Assembly (NCBI GenBank): GCA_963738445.1
Contig: CAVTWS010000004.1
Location: forward strand, 310,001-374,000
Direction of reading: 5' to 3'
Source: CAVTWS01 sp963738445
GTDB taxonomy: Bacteria; Actinomycetota; Acidimicrobiia; Acidimicrobiales; SHLQ01
DNA length: 64,000 bases
The notes beneath the pieces are model-generated. The model searched no databases, was not told where the DNA came from, and saw nothing but the letters and a program-made list of their open reading frames with translations. Of this stretch, positions 17,292-25,183 are shown piece after piece. The position numbers and the translations under genes are program-made. Positions within the stretch are counted from its first letter, which is position 1; each line of letters begins with the position of its first letter.

Positions 17292-17648
17292 TCAACCTCC
17301 GGGTTCAGGTGCCGAGGGCACGGGGCGGTCGAGAACGCGGGCGACGACGTCGACCATGGATCGCCAGCTCGCGTCGGCGTCGACGAGAGCGGCGTAGCCG
17401 ACAGAAGTCGGGCGGTAGTACTTGCGGGCTGGGCCGGCCGTGGAGGCCACGAGTCGCGAGGAGATGCGACCTTCCCGCTCGAGCCGGGCCAGGGCCGGGT
17501 AGACGGTGCCTTCCAGCACGTCGGGAAGGCCGAGATCGTGCAGTCGTTGGACGAGTTCGTATCCGTACGACTCCCGGTCGGCGAGGACGCGGAGGAGCAG
17601 CAGGGTCAGCACGCCCTTGAGGAGCTGGGGATCGTGTCCGTCGGCCAC
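17292..17648 (-). CDS. PadR-family transcriptional regulator
   Basis: 118 aa from GTG 17648. The winged-helix pattern of PadR is clear: LLKGVLTLLLLRVLADRES, then YGYELVQRLHDLG, the recognition region LEGTVYPALARLEREGRI, and the wing ending in RKYYRPTSVGYAAL. The C-terminal helix for dimerisation is short. A perfect 12-bp palindrome sits 16 bp upstream of the start and is a good autoregulatory operator. The partner membrane protein begins 1 bp after its stop. GTG was chosen over an upstream start because the family N-terminus begins at DPQLLKG. Ligand unknown. Confidence 0.88.
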   Translation of the reverse strand: MADGHDPQLLKGVLTLLLLRVLADRESYGYELVQRLHDLGLPDVLEGTVYPALARLEREGRISSRLVASTAGPARKYYRPTSVGYAALVDADASWRSMVDVVARVLDRPVPSAPEPGG

Positions 17649-17663
17649 CTGAACCAGGTTATG

Positions 17664-17675
17664 CCTAGTACTAGG
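17664..17675. promoter_or_regulatory. Perfect palindrome upstream of padR-like gene
   Basis: CCTAGTACTAGG is a perfect 12-bp palindrome 16 bp before the PadR GTG, in the 32 bp between that gene and the upstream DUF4184 stop. It lies within an AT-rich patch that could also hold the -10 element. Position and symmetry suggest that PadR represses its own operon here. Confidence 0.6.
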
Positions 17676-17680
17676 TATCG

Positions 17681-18478
17681 TCAAGTAGCGACGTCTCTCG
17701 CCGTGGCGTGGGTGTTCACGACGGGACGAACCCAGACTGCGGTGGCCGAACCGATGCCGAGCCCGGCGAAGGAAAGCCCGGCGAGGCGCAGGATGTCGGC
17801 GGCGACGTTGGAGGGTGCCGATTCCGCCCACAAGACCGCCGCGACGGCTCCGACGGCGGTCGGCGTCCACAGCGCGACGTGAGACTGGAGCGTCGGTCCG
17901 AACGGAGCCACCCGAGCCGCCGGGTCGGCCATCCACCGTTCCCGGCCGTATCGCCACAACAGGGCGAGGCACAACGCCGATCCTCCGACGTGGCCGACGT
18001 ACTGGATCACCCGGAACAGGGTCCAGGACTGGCCCAGGAAGGTGCCGCCTACGACGATGTCGTCATACCAGGACACGTTCCGGGCGAACCATCCCCACCC
18101 GTGGGTGAAGGAGTCGAGACCGATGTGGGACAGCGCTCCGAGCAGTGCTCCGGCCACGGCTGGTCCGACTGCGAACGGGTGAGCGGCCAGGCCCCGGTAG
18201 TCCGGCAGGTTGAACTGACCGAGTCGCGGGAGGTGGTCCGGCACGACCCGGGCCAGCAGCTGGACGATCAGCCGCGACACGACGAGGGTGACCGGGACGC
18301 AGAACACGACCGCCATGGGCACCGTGTGGGCCCAGAAAGCGAACCGACTGCCATCGAACACATACGCCAGATCCGGCGCCATCGATCCGATCACGAACGT
18401 CAATCCGTCGACATGTCGATGCGCCTTGCGGACCACCGGCAGGAACGGACCCTGGTGGGCGAGGAACGTCAACGGCAT
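17681..18478 (-). CDS. DUF4184-family membrane protein
   Basis: 265-aa integral membrane protein. It begins MPLTFLAHQGPFLPVV, a form of the DUF4184 start MPxTxxHPA, followed by GSMAPDLAYVF. About six hydrophobic segments follow (for example VPMAVVFCVPVTLVV, VAGALLGALSHIGLD, ALCLALLWRY, TPTAVGAVAAVLWA). The SHIGLDSFTHGWGW segment is the most conserved-looking polar patch, with histidines and aspartates that could be a metal or active site. Function is unknown. It is transcribed in the same direction as the PadR pair, 32 bp upstream of PadR, but the palindrome between them suggests separate control. Confidence 0.8.
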   Translation of the reverse strand: MPLTFLAHQGPFLPVVRKAHRHVDGLTFVIGSMAPDLAYVFDGSRFAFWAHTVPMAVVFCVPVTLVVSRLIVQLLARVVPDHLPRLGQFNLPDYRGLAAHPFAVGPAVAGALLGALSHIGLDSFTHGWGWFARNVSWYDDIVVGGTFLGQSWTLFRVIQYVGHVGGSALCLALLWRYGRERWMADPAARVAPFGPTLQSHVALWTPTAVGAVAAVLWAESAPSNVAADILRLAGLSFAGLGIGSATAVWVRPVVNTHATARDVAT

Positions 18479-18541
18479 CCGGGCACGGTACGCACGAGGC
18501 GACCGAAAATCCGTTCGGGCCCGCGGCTACGACAGGTGGGT

Positions 18542-19501
18542 ATGCGCTCGACGCTCACCCCGCCGCCCTCTCGTCCCGTCGGAGATCACGTCCGGATCGT
18601 CCGGCCCAGCCGGCTGCCTCCGCCGCCACCGGCTCCCTGGCGACGCCGACGCGCCGGCGTCGTTCTGGCCTGCCTCGCGCTGGCGATCGTCGGCTTGGTC
18701 TCGGCGTCCGTCTACGCGCCGGCCGGGGTGCTCGTGCTGTTCGCCGTGCTCACGCCGATCGAACGACGTTGGCGCCGGCACGAACAGCCGGTGATGCGCC
18801 GCGGATTGCGGGCCGACATCGCCCACGCGCTGCTCGGTGGGGTCGCCACGATCGTCGCCTTCGTCGTCGTGCTGGGCCCGCCGCTCCTGCTCGTGGCGCC
18901 CCTCATTCCGTCGGTCCCCACCTTCGAGAACGCCATCCGAACCTGGCCGGGGTGGATGCAGGCCGTCGGTGCGCTCCTCGTCCTCGATCTGCTCGCCTAC
19001 ATCGCGCACCGGTGCGCGCACGAGGTCAAATGGTTGTGGCGGTTCCACCGCGTGCACCACTCGAGTCGTCGCCTCGACTGGATCGCCGGACTCCGAAACC
19101 ACCCACTCGATACCGTTCTGCCGATCGCCGTCGTCATCGTGCCGTTCCAGCTCCTCGGGTTCCGGGAGGACATGCTCGGTGCCTTCGCGGTGGCCCAGGG
19201 CCTGATCGGCATCTGGTTCCACGCCAACGTGCGCTGGCGGTGGCGACGCCTCGACGGCCGCATCGCGAACCCCGAGTTCCATCATTGGCACCACAGCAAC
19301 CACCCCGAAGCTTGGAACCACAACTACGCCGCCTTCCTCCCGCTGTGGGACCGGGTCTTCGGCACCTACTACATGCCCGACGATCGCCGACCCCTGATCT
19401 ACGGCATCGACGATCCGATGCCCGACACATGGTGGGGTCAAATGCGCGAGCCGTTGCGCAGGCGCCGGCACACCTCTCCTGATCCGGTCCCCGGCCGATA
19501 G
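18542..19501 (+). CDS. Fatty-acid hydroxylase/sterol-desaturase superfamily protein
   Basis: 319-aa membrane protein with the three histidine clusters of the integral-membrane di-iron oxygenases: HRCAHE, HRVHHSS and HHWHHSNHPE. Four to five hydrophobic segments surround them (VLACLALAIVGLVSA, IVAFVVVLGPPLLL, LLVLDLLAYIAH, LGAFAVAQGLIG). The family hydroxylates or desaturates sterols, fatty acids or carotenoids using oxygen. The start at 18542 was chosen because the long open frame before it overlaps the divergent DUF4184 gene. A sigma-factor gene follows after 6 bp, so co-transcription is possible. The proline-rich N-terminus is probably cytoplasmic. Confidence 0.88.
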   Translation: MRSTLTPPPSRPVGDHVRIVRPSRLPPPPPAPWRRRRAGVVLACLALAIVGLVSASVYAPAGVLVLFAVLTPIERRWRRHEQPVMRRGLRADIAHALLGGVATIVAFVVVLGPPLLLVAPLIPSVPTFENAIRTWPGWMQAVGALLVLDLLAYIAHRCAHEVKWLWRFHRVHHSSRRLDWIAGLRNHPLDTVLPIAVVIVPFQLLGFREDMLGAFAVAQGLIGIWFHANVRWRWRRLDGRIANPEFHHWHHSNHPEAWNHNYAAFLPLWDRVFGTYYMPDDRRPLIYGIDDPMPDTWWGQMREPLRRRRHTSPDPVPGR

Positions 19502-19507
19502 ATCCTC

Positions 19508-20062
19508 GTGCCCGGAGATCGCGCCGAGCCACCGTCGTCGCACGGGACGGACGATCGAGCCCTGGTGGCTCGGGTCGCCGACGGCGATCGACGCGCGCTG
19601 GAGGCCCTCTACCGGGCGCACGCCGGCTGGTTGACCGCCCGGTTGCAGCACCGGTGCGCGGACGCCGAGACCGTTGACATAGCGATCCAGGACACCTTCC
19701 TGGCCGTGTGGCGCACGGCCGGGCGATACCGCGGCGAGGGGGCCGTGGCGGCGTGGCTGTGGGGGATCGCCGTTCGGCGCCTGATCGATCAGCTCCGGCG
19801 TCACCGGCCCATTCCGCTCGCGCCCGAACAGATCGTGCCGGCCGCCGTGACGTTCGAGGAACAACTTCTCGGTTCGGGCGCCCACGGAGCCGTCGGCCCC
19901 CACCTCCGCAACCTGGCCCCCGAACTGCAAGCGGTGCTCCTCGCCGTGGCCGTCGACGGCCTCTCGACGCGGGAGGCGGCGGCCCTGCTCGGCCTCCCTC
20001 AAGGAACGGTCAAGACCCGGCTCGCCCGAGCGCGGGTCGAGATGAGAAAGGCACTGGCGTGA
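19508..20062 (+). CDS. ECF-type RNA polymerase sigma factor
   Basis: 184 aa with a sigma-70 region 2 (residues about 20-85; ALVARVADGDRRALEALY and DTFLAVWRTAGRY) and region 4 (GLSTREAAALLGLPQGTVKTRLARARVEM). The size and lack of region 1 and 3 identify an ECF sigma factor. GTG start at 19508. Its last bases overlap the GTG of the following membrane gene (GTGA), so the two are translated together, and the ABC ATPase follows in the same way. Such operons often pair a sigma factor with a membrane protein that restrains it or with a transporter it controls; which applies here is not visible. Confidence 0.9.
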   Translation: MPGDRAEPPSSHGTDDRALVARVADGDRRALEALYRAHAGWLTARLQHRCADAETVDIAIQDTFLAVWRTAGRYRGEGAVAAWLWGIAVRRLIDQLRRHRPIPLAPEQIVPAAVTFEEQLLGSGAHGAVGPHLRNLAPELQAVLLAVAVDGLSTREAAALLGLPQGTVKTRLARARVEMRKALA

Positions 20063-20787
20063 CGACGCAGCCGTGGGTTCCCGTGGATCCTCCCCGCCTG
20101 GACGCCAACTGGCGGGTCATCTGCGCCGAGCTGGATGCCCCGCAGCCGAGTCGGCTCGAACGGATGCTTCGACGGATCGGGTTCGATGCTTCGTCGGTCC
20201 GACTCGCCGTGGCCACTCCATCGCTCCGGCGTTCCTGGTACGCCGCCCTCGCCGTGGTCGTGGTGCTGGGATTGGCGGCCGCCGACCGGGAGGCGCCCGA
20301 CCCCGAGGCCTCGCTCTTCACCCTGCTGTTCGCCGCTCCGCTCGTGCCGATCCTCGGCGTCGCCCTCGCCTACGGGCCTGGAGGCGACCCGGCGTACGAG
20401 GCCACCTTGTCGACCCCGAGGTCCGGCCTGCGGCTCGTGCTCATCCGCACGGCGGTCGTGGTCATTGTGAGCGTGATCGCGCTGGGCATCGTCGGGCTGT
20501 TGTCACCCGTCCGCACTCCGATGGCGTGGGCCTGGATCGTTCCGTCGGTCGCCACGTCCGTCGGCACCCTCGCGGTGTCGACGTTCCTCTCGCCGCGACG
20601 AGCGGGCGCCGTCGTCGGTTCGTCATGGATCGCGCTGGTGCTCCTCGCCCGGGCGGCGACCAATGACCGCCTGGCCGCCTTTTCGCCCGCCGGGCAGGTC
20701 GTCGCCGTCCTCGTCGTCGGGATCGCCGCAGGGGTGGTCGCCGCCCGACGGTCGGCCTTCTCGGTGATGAGCGGGGAGTGGGCGTGA
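20059..20787 (+). CDS. Six-helix membrane protein (ABC permease or sigma regulator)
   Basis: 242 aa. A soluble N-terminus of about 65 residues is followed by six hydrophobic segments, for example WYAALAVVVVLGLAAA, LLFAAPLVPILGVALAYG, AVVVIVSVIALGIVGLL, VVGSSWIALVLLARAA and VVAVLVVGIAAGVVAARR. It has no zinc-binding motif typical of ZAS anti-sigma factors. It overlaps the sigma-factor stop upstream (GTGA) and the ABC ATPase start downstream (TGATG), which favours a role as the permease of a minimal ABC exporter, but an anti-sigma role through the N-terminal domain remains possible. I do not recognise a named family. Confidence 0.75.
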   Translation: MTTQPWVPVDPPRLDANWRVICAELDAPQPSRLERMLRRIGFDASSVRLAVATPSLRRSWYAALAVVVVLGLAAADREAPDPEASLFTLLFAAPLVPILGVALAYGPGGDPAYEATLSTPRSGLRLVLIRTAVVVIVSVIALGIVGLLSPVRTPMAWAWIVPSVATSVGTLAVSTFLSPRRAGAVVGSSWIALVLLARAATNDRLAAFSPAGQVVAVLVVGIAAGVVAARRSAFSVMSGEWA

Positions 20788-21656
20788 TGACGGCCGCAGA
20801 TGTCGCCGTGACGGGCGTCGTCCGCCGATTCGACGGGCGGGGCGGCATCGACGGCGCCCACCTCCGGGCTCGCGGCGGGGTCGTCAGCGTGCTCGGGCCG
20901 AACGGTGCGGGAAAGACGACCCTGCTCCGATGCCTGGCCACGGTGCTGGTGCCATCTGACGGATCGGTGACGGTCGACGGGCTCGACGTGCGGCGGCCGG
21001 CCGAGCGCACCGAGATCCGTCGCCGCCTCGGATACCTACCTCAAGAACCCGGGCTCTGCGGTTCGTCGAGGGTGTTCGACATCGTCGACTACCACGCCGT
21101 GCTCCGCGGGCTGGAGCCGGAGCGCCGCCGCCGGGTGGCGGTGGTCGAAGCGCTGGAGGCGGTCGGGCTCCGTCACCGGATGGCGGACCGGGTGACGTCG
21201 CTCTCGGGGGGCATGCGTCGACGGGTGGCTTTGGCTCAGGCGCTGGTCGGGTCGCCCTCGTTGCTCGTCCTCGACGAGCCCACGGCGGCCCTCGATCCCG
21301 ATCAACGCCACATCGTCCGGCATCTCGTCACCGAACGGGCGGCCGCCACCACAGTCGTGCTCGGCACCCATCTGGTGGACGAGGCGGCCGCGATCTCGGA
21401 TGCCGTCGTGGTGATGGACGCCGGACGGGTCGTGGCCGCTGGAAGTCCCTCCGAGCTGGCGGCTCGGGCTCGCGGCCGGGTCTGGGTCCAGGCCCACCGT
21501 CCGACCCGTCCGGTGCGAGCCAGCTGGCGTCAACCCGACGGCTACTGGCGCTGTGTCGACCCGGCGCCGGGGTCGGCGGAGCAGCCGTCGTGGCTCGTCG
21601 AACCGACGTTGGACGACGCATACCTGCTGCTGGTGGCCGCGCCGGTTCCGTCCTGA
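20787..21656 (+). CDS. ABC transporter ATP-binding protein
   Basis: 289-aa ATPase subunit. Walker A is GPNGAGKTTLLR, the signature is VTSLSGGMRRRVALAQAL, Walker B is LLVLDEPTAALDP, and the switch histidine is in VLGTHLVDEA. This arrangement matches DrrA/CcmA-type exporters that drive ABC-2 permeases. The ATG at 20787 overlaps the TGA of the membrane gene; the longer frame from GTG 20778 is less likely. No classical permease gene follows, so the membrane protein upstream is the probable partner. The C-terminal 60 residues after the core are variable. Confidence 0.92.
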   Translation: MTAADVAVTGVVRRFDGRGGIDGAHLRARGGVVSVLGPNGAGKTTLLRCLATVLVPSDGSVTVDGLDVRRPAERTEIRRRLGYLPQEPGLCGSSRVFDIVDYHAVLRGLEPERRRRVAVVEALEAVGLRHRMADRVTSLSGGMRRRVALAQALVGSPSLLVLDEPTAALDPDQRHIVRHLVTERAAATTVVLGTHLVDEAAAISDAVVVMDAGRVVAAGSPSELAARARGRVWVQAHRPTRPVRASWRQPDGYWRCVDPAPGSAEQPSWLVEPTLDDAYLLLVAAPVPS

Positions 21657-21697
21657 CGGGACCGGGCGGTGACAGACCCGTCGGGTAGGATCCCTTC

Positions 21698-21979
21698 GTG
21701 GCCCAACCACTGATCACCACGACCGAGCGCACCGACACCATCACCGATCCGGTGGTGTCGCCATCGGAGCCCGGCGACCACGATCGTTACGCTCACTATG
21801 TCCCGAAGGGCAAGCTGACCGAGGCGCTCGTCATGGGTACTCCGGTCACGGCTCTGTGCGGGAAGATCTGGGTGCCCAGCCGCGATCCGGAGCGGTACCC
21901 GATCTGCCCCGAGTGCAAGGAGATCAAGGCGGCACTCGATGGTCTGCGGTCGGGCGGGCCCGGTGGCGCCGACGACTGA
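21698..21979 (+). CDS. DUF3039-family protein
   Basis: 93 aa. The conserved core DRYAHYVPKGKLTEALVMG and the paired cysteines in VTALCGKIWVPSRDP and YPICPECKEIKA match DUF3039, a small family found widely in Actinobacteria. The CG..CPEC arrangement looks like a zinc ribbon or rubredoxin-like site. Function is unknown. The downstream membrane gene starts inside its 3' end (GTG 21963), so the two are probably co-expressed. The start is GTG at 21698. Confidence 0.88.
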   Translation: MAQPLITTTERTDTITDPVVSPSEPGDHDRYAHYVPKGKLTEALVMGTPVTALCGKIWVPSRDPERYPICPECKEIKAALDGLRSGGPGGADD

Positions 21980-23414
21980 TCTCCGGGAGTGGTGGAGCCG
22001 TTCCACCGTCGTGCTCGGCGCGGCGATCTCGATCTACGTCACGTTCTTCATCCACCACCTGGTGGTGCGCCATTCTCGATTCGGCACCTTCGACTACGAC
22101 CTCGGCATCTGGGATCAGTACGTCTGGTTGTGGTCGCACGGTGAGGGATTCAACACGGTGCGCGGCCTGCACAATCTGGCCTTCCACGTGTCGCCGTCCC
22201 TGGCCATCTTCGTGCCCTTCTACTGGCTCGGAGCGGGCCCCAGCTTCCTCAACGCCGCGATGGTGCTGTCGGTCGCGTCCGGGGCGCTACCCGTCTACCG
22301 GCTCGGACGGCGTCTGCTCGACGACGAATGGCTCGCCGCCACCCTCGCCGTCGTCTACCTCGGTCACTTCTCGCTCCAATGGCAGCTGTGGGAGACCTTT
22401 CATCCCGAGACGTTCGCCGTGGGCCCGCTGCTGTTCGGCTACGACGCCCTGCAGAGCCGACGGTGGGGTCGGGCGATCGCCTGGTTCGTGTTCGCCATCG
22501 GGTTGAAGGAGGACATCGCCCTGGCGGTGGCGATGATCGGCGTGCTCGAGCTGTTCCGCAGCGACCGGCGGCGCAGCGCAATCCTTGCCGTGGCATCGAT
22601 CGGCTGGTTCTTCGTGTGCACCAAGGCGGTGATGCCGCACTTCACCGAGGCCGGCGTGTTCTACGAGGAGTTCTACGGCTACCTGGGCGATGGCCCGACC
22701 GGAATGGCCGACACCGCCGTCACCAACCCCACCGTGTACACACGCCAACTCGAGGACGCTGACGCGGTCGGCTACGTACGCGACCTCCTGCTCCCGTTCG
22801 GGTTCGTGCCGCTCCTGGCCCCGGCCACGCTCCTCATCGGCTTGCCCCAGGTGATGGCGAACCTGTTGTCGTTGGTGCCGAACTCGTGGCCGGTGCGAGT
22901 GCACTATGCCTCGATGCCGATCGCGGCGATGGCCATCGGGTCCGTGCGGGGGGTCGCATGGTTGCCGCGCCCCGGCCTCCGGCGCGCTGCCGTGGGCTGG
23001 ATGTTCGCCTGCTGCCTGGCCACCTCGTCGGTGTGGGGCATCAGCCGATTCAGTCCCGAGTACGACTCCGGCTTCTGGCCGCTGCACCCCGATCCGGTCA
23101 ACGCGTCCCGCGACGACGCTGTCGACATGATCCCCGACGGTGCGTCGACCGCGTCGTCCTACAACATCACCGCGCATCTGACCCACCGAGCCGAGGCCTA
23201 TACGTTCCCGTCACCCTGGCTCCCCCACAACTGGGGGGTGGCGGGAGAGGACCTGCCCAACCCGTCCACCGTGGAGTGGCTGGTCATCGACCGGGCGGTC
23301 ACCAACGGTGACGACCAGGCGCTGCTCGGGCAGATCCTGGACAGCGGTGACTGGAACCTGGTCTCGGACCTCGACGGCATCGTCGTGGCCGAACGCATCC
23401 GCCCGTCCGGCTGA
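21963..23414 (+). CDS. DUF2079-family multi-pass membrane protein
   Basis: 483 aa from GTG 21963, overlapping the DUF3039 gene by 17 bp. The N-terminal region with RFGTFDYDLGIWDQYVW and GLHNLAFHVSPSLAIFVPFYWL is the hallmark of DUF2079, a family of glycosyltransferase-C-like membrane proteins. Around ten hydrophobic segments follow, with a larger extracytoplasmic loop in the last third (PEYDSGFWPLHPDPVN). The aspartate of the first loop (FDYD) resembles the catalytic or metal site of GT-C enzymes, but the activity is not established. Substrate unknown. The longer frame from 21939 would overlap more and lacks homology. Confidence 0.85.
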   Translation: MAPTTDLREWWSRSTVVLGAAISIYVTFFIHHLVVRHSRFGTFDYDLGIWDQYVWLWSHGEGFNTVRGLHNLAFHVSPSLAIFVPFYWLGAGPSFLNAAMVLSVASGALPVYRLGRRLLDDEWLAATLAVVYLGHFSLQWQLWETFHPETFAVGPLLFGYDALQSRRWGRAIAWFVFAIGLKEDIALAVAMIGVLELFRSDRRRSAILAVASIGWFFVCTKAVMPHFTEAGVFYEEFYGYLGDGPTGMADTAVTNPTVYTRQLEDADAVGYVRDLLLPFGFVPLLAPATLLIGLPQVMANLLSLVPNSWPVRVHYASMPIAAMAIGSVRGVAWLPRPGLRRAAVGWMFACCLATSSVWGISRFSPEYDSGFWPLHPDPVNASRDDAVDMIPDGASTASSYNITAHLTHRAEAYTFPSPWLPHNWGVAGEDLPNPSTVEWLVIDRAVTNGDDQALLGQILDSGDWNLVSDLDGIVVAERIRPSG

Positions 23415-23420
23415 GCTGTC

Positions 23421-23487
23421 TTGCTGGGCCGCCTTCTCAGCCGGCGGCGGCTGTGTTGCTGGGCCGCCTTCTCAGCCGGCGGCGGCT
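23421..23487 (+). repeat. 35-bp tandem duplication spanning the ParA stop
   Basis: Two copies (23421-23455 and 23456-23487) of a unit that begins TTGCTGGGCCGCCTTCTCAG. The second copy includes the last codons and stop of the minus-strand ParA gene, so on the gene strand each unit reads ...GGCTGAG followed by GGCCCAGCAACAC. The core GTGTTGCTGGG is shared with arrays at 51402 and 63086. Confidence 0.85.
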
Positions 23488-24242
23488 TTGCGCAGCTTCA
23501 GGTACAGCTTGTCGTAGGCCGAGATCACGGCCTCGGCGCGGGCGCCGTACGCGTGGATCGGGTGCCGCTCACCGAGGGCCTGGTTCACGATGGCTCGCTG
23601 CGGAACCGAAGGTTTCCAGACCGCCTTCTTGCCGACGATCTTGCCCAGGTGCTCGTACTGGCGCTCGGCCTCGCGGCCGACCGATGGCATGCGATTCACG
23701 ATCACGCCGGCCAGGTCGAGCTCGGGGTTGTAGTTCTGCCACACGTCGTCGACGAGGTCGGCCATCGTTCCGAGGGTGTTGAGCGACAGCGCCGCCGGTT
23801 CGACCACGAGCACGGCCAGGTCGGAGGCCGCCAGAGCCGTCACGGTGAGCGCCCCGATGCCCGGCGGGCAGTCGAGCAACACGAGGTCGTAGTTCGAGGC
23901 GACGCTCTTCAGCGCCTTGCGCAACTTGCCGGCCCGCTTCTTGGCTGTGCCGTCGGGATCCCAATGGGCGAGATCGGTGGCTGCCGGCAGGATGTCGATG
24001 CCCTCGCCCCAGGTGGAGGGCACGACGGCCGAGCTGGCGCTGCGCGTGCCCTCGAGCACCTCGGCGATCGCATGGGTCGCTTGCGCGGGGTCGGCCCCCA
24101 TGGCCCAGGTGGCACTGGCTTGGGGGTCGAGGTCGACCACCAGGAGGCGGTGGCCCGAGGCCAGGCCCGCCGAGGCCAGGCCGAGCGCCACCGAGGTCTT
24201 GCCGACCCCACCCTTTTGACTCAAGATCGCCGCAGTCGTCAT
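23472..24242 (-). CDS. ParA-family ATPase (MinD/ParA/Soj-like)
   Basis: 256 aa. The deviant Walker A motif is SQKGGVGKTSVALGLA, switch I/II regions are DLDPQASATWAMG and DLVLLDCPPGIGALTVTAL, and VEPAALSLNTLGTM follows. Such proteins position DNA or protein cargo. There is no ParB-like gene next to it and no plasmid or chromosome-origin context, so it is an orphan ParA, probably for cell organisation or a cargo other than the chromosome. The specificity region VIVNRMPSVGREAERQYEHL and the basic C-terminus KLYLKLRKAAAG are intact. The last codons and the stop lie in a tandem repeat. Confidence 0.9.
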   Translation of the reverse strand: MTTAAILSQKGGVGKTSVALGLASAGLASGHRLLVVDLDPQASATWAMGADPAQATHAIAEVLEGTRSASSAVVPSTWGEGIDILPAATDLAHWDPDGTAKKRAGKLRKALKSVASNYDLVLLDCPPGIGALTVTALAASDLAVLVVEPAALSLNTLGTMADLVDDVWQNYNPELDLAGVIVNRMPSVGREAERQYEHLGKIVGKKAVWKPSVPQRAIVNQALGERHPIHAYGARAEAVISAYDKLYLKLRKAAAG

Positions 24243-24299
24243 ACCACCATGTTTCCACGCGTCAGCTGGTGACGCCGGGGATGGGCGCGATGAGTCGGC

Positions 24300-25088
24300 T
24301 CAGAGGTCGGTGATACCCATCTCGAGGTTCGAGCCGCGGATCCCGCCGTCGACGGGGACGACCTGGCCCGTCACGTAGCTCGCGGCATCAGACGCCAGGT
24401 AGACGGCGGCGGCGGCGATGTCCTCGGGGCGGCCGAGCCGACGCAGCGGGGTACCGGCGACCATGAGGTCGTGGATCTCCGGTGACTGCAGCACCATCTC
24501 GAGCGCCGAGGTGGCGATGGCTCCCGGGGCGATGGCGTTGACCCGGATCTTCGGGCTGAGGTCGGCGGCGAGGTTCCCGGTGAAGGCGATCATCGCCGCC
24601 TTGGCGGTGCCGTACGCGCTGAACCCGCGGGAGAACTGGCGCCCGGCGGCGGAGGCGATGTTGATGATGCATCCGCCACCGCGTTCGAGCATGTGGGGCA
24701 CGGCCAGGTGGCTGAGGTCGAACGCCGTGGTGACGTTCCACCGCAGGGCCTCCTCGAACGCACGGTGCGACGTGTCGAGGAACGCCTGAGGCATCGAGCC
24801 GCCGACGTTGTTGACGATGATGTCGATCCCACCGAGCTCCTGGTTGGCCGCGTCGACGAGGGCGGCGAGACCGTCCCAGGTGGACAGATCGCCCGGCACG
24901 ACCACGGCTCGCCGGCCGAGGCCGGCGACCGTCGCCGCGACCTCGTCGAGCTGCTCGCGACTGCGAGCGCCGATGACCACGTCGGCCCCGACCTCGGCGA
25001 ACGCCGTGGCGATGGCGGCACCGATGCCACGGCCGGCACCGGTGACGATCGCGACCTTGCCGTCCAGTCGGAACAGATCGAGGATCAT
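24300..25088 (-). CDS. Short-chain dehydrogenase/reductase (SDR)
   Basis: 262-aa classical SDR. The Rossmann motif is VTGAGRGIGAAIA, the NNVGG of the cofactor-binding turn is present, and the catalytic Ser-Tyr-Lys are in NIASAAG, FSAYGTAKAAM. The C-terminal PGAIAT and VVPVDGGI are typical of 3-oxoacyl-ACP or steroid dehydrogenase relatives. It uses NAD(P)H; the substrate is not visible. The start at 25088 is supported by GAAGGAG 6 bp upstream; the open frame upstream of it has no homology. It diverges from the HD gene at 25184, with an inverted-repeat pair in the gap. Confidence 0.9.
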   Translation of the reverse strand: MILDLFRLDGKVAIVTGAGRGIGAAIATAFAEVGADVVIGARSREQLDEVAATVAGLGRRAVVVPGDLSTWDGLAALVDAANQELGGIDIIVNNVGGSMPQAFLDTSHRAFEEALRWNVTTAFDLSHLAVPHMLERGGGCIINIASAAGRQFSRGFSAYGTAKAAMIAFTGNLAADLSPKIRVNAIAPGAIATSALEMVLQSPEIHDLMVAGTPLRRLGRPEDIAAAAVYLASDAASYVTGQVVPVDGGIRGSNLEMGITDL

Positions 25089-25111
25089 GGCGTTCTCCTT
25101 GAAGCTGCGGG

Positions 25112-25154
25112 CGTCCCGATGGGACGACGAAGCGAGCGGCGTCCTGATGGGGCG
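25112..25154. promoter_or_regulatory. Pair of inverted repeats between divergent genes
   Basis: CGTCCCGATGGGACG (25112-25126) is a perfect 6-bp dyad; a degenerate copy, CGTCCTGATGGGGCG, lies 28 bp further (25140-25154). They sit in the 95-bp gap between the divergent SDR and HD genes, so a dimeric regulator could control one or both. Confidence 0.5.
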
Positions 25155-25183
25155 ACGGAGGGTCACCCTAGACTCGGTATCCC

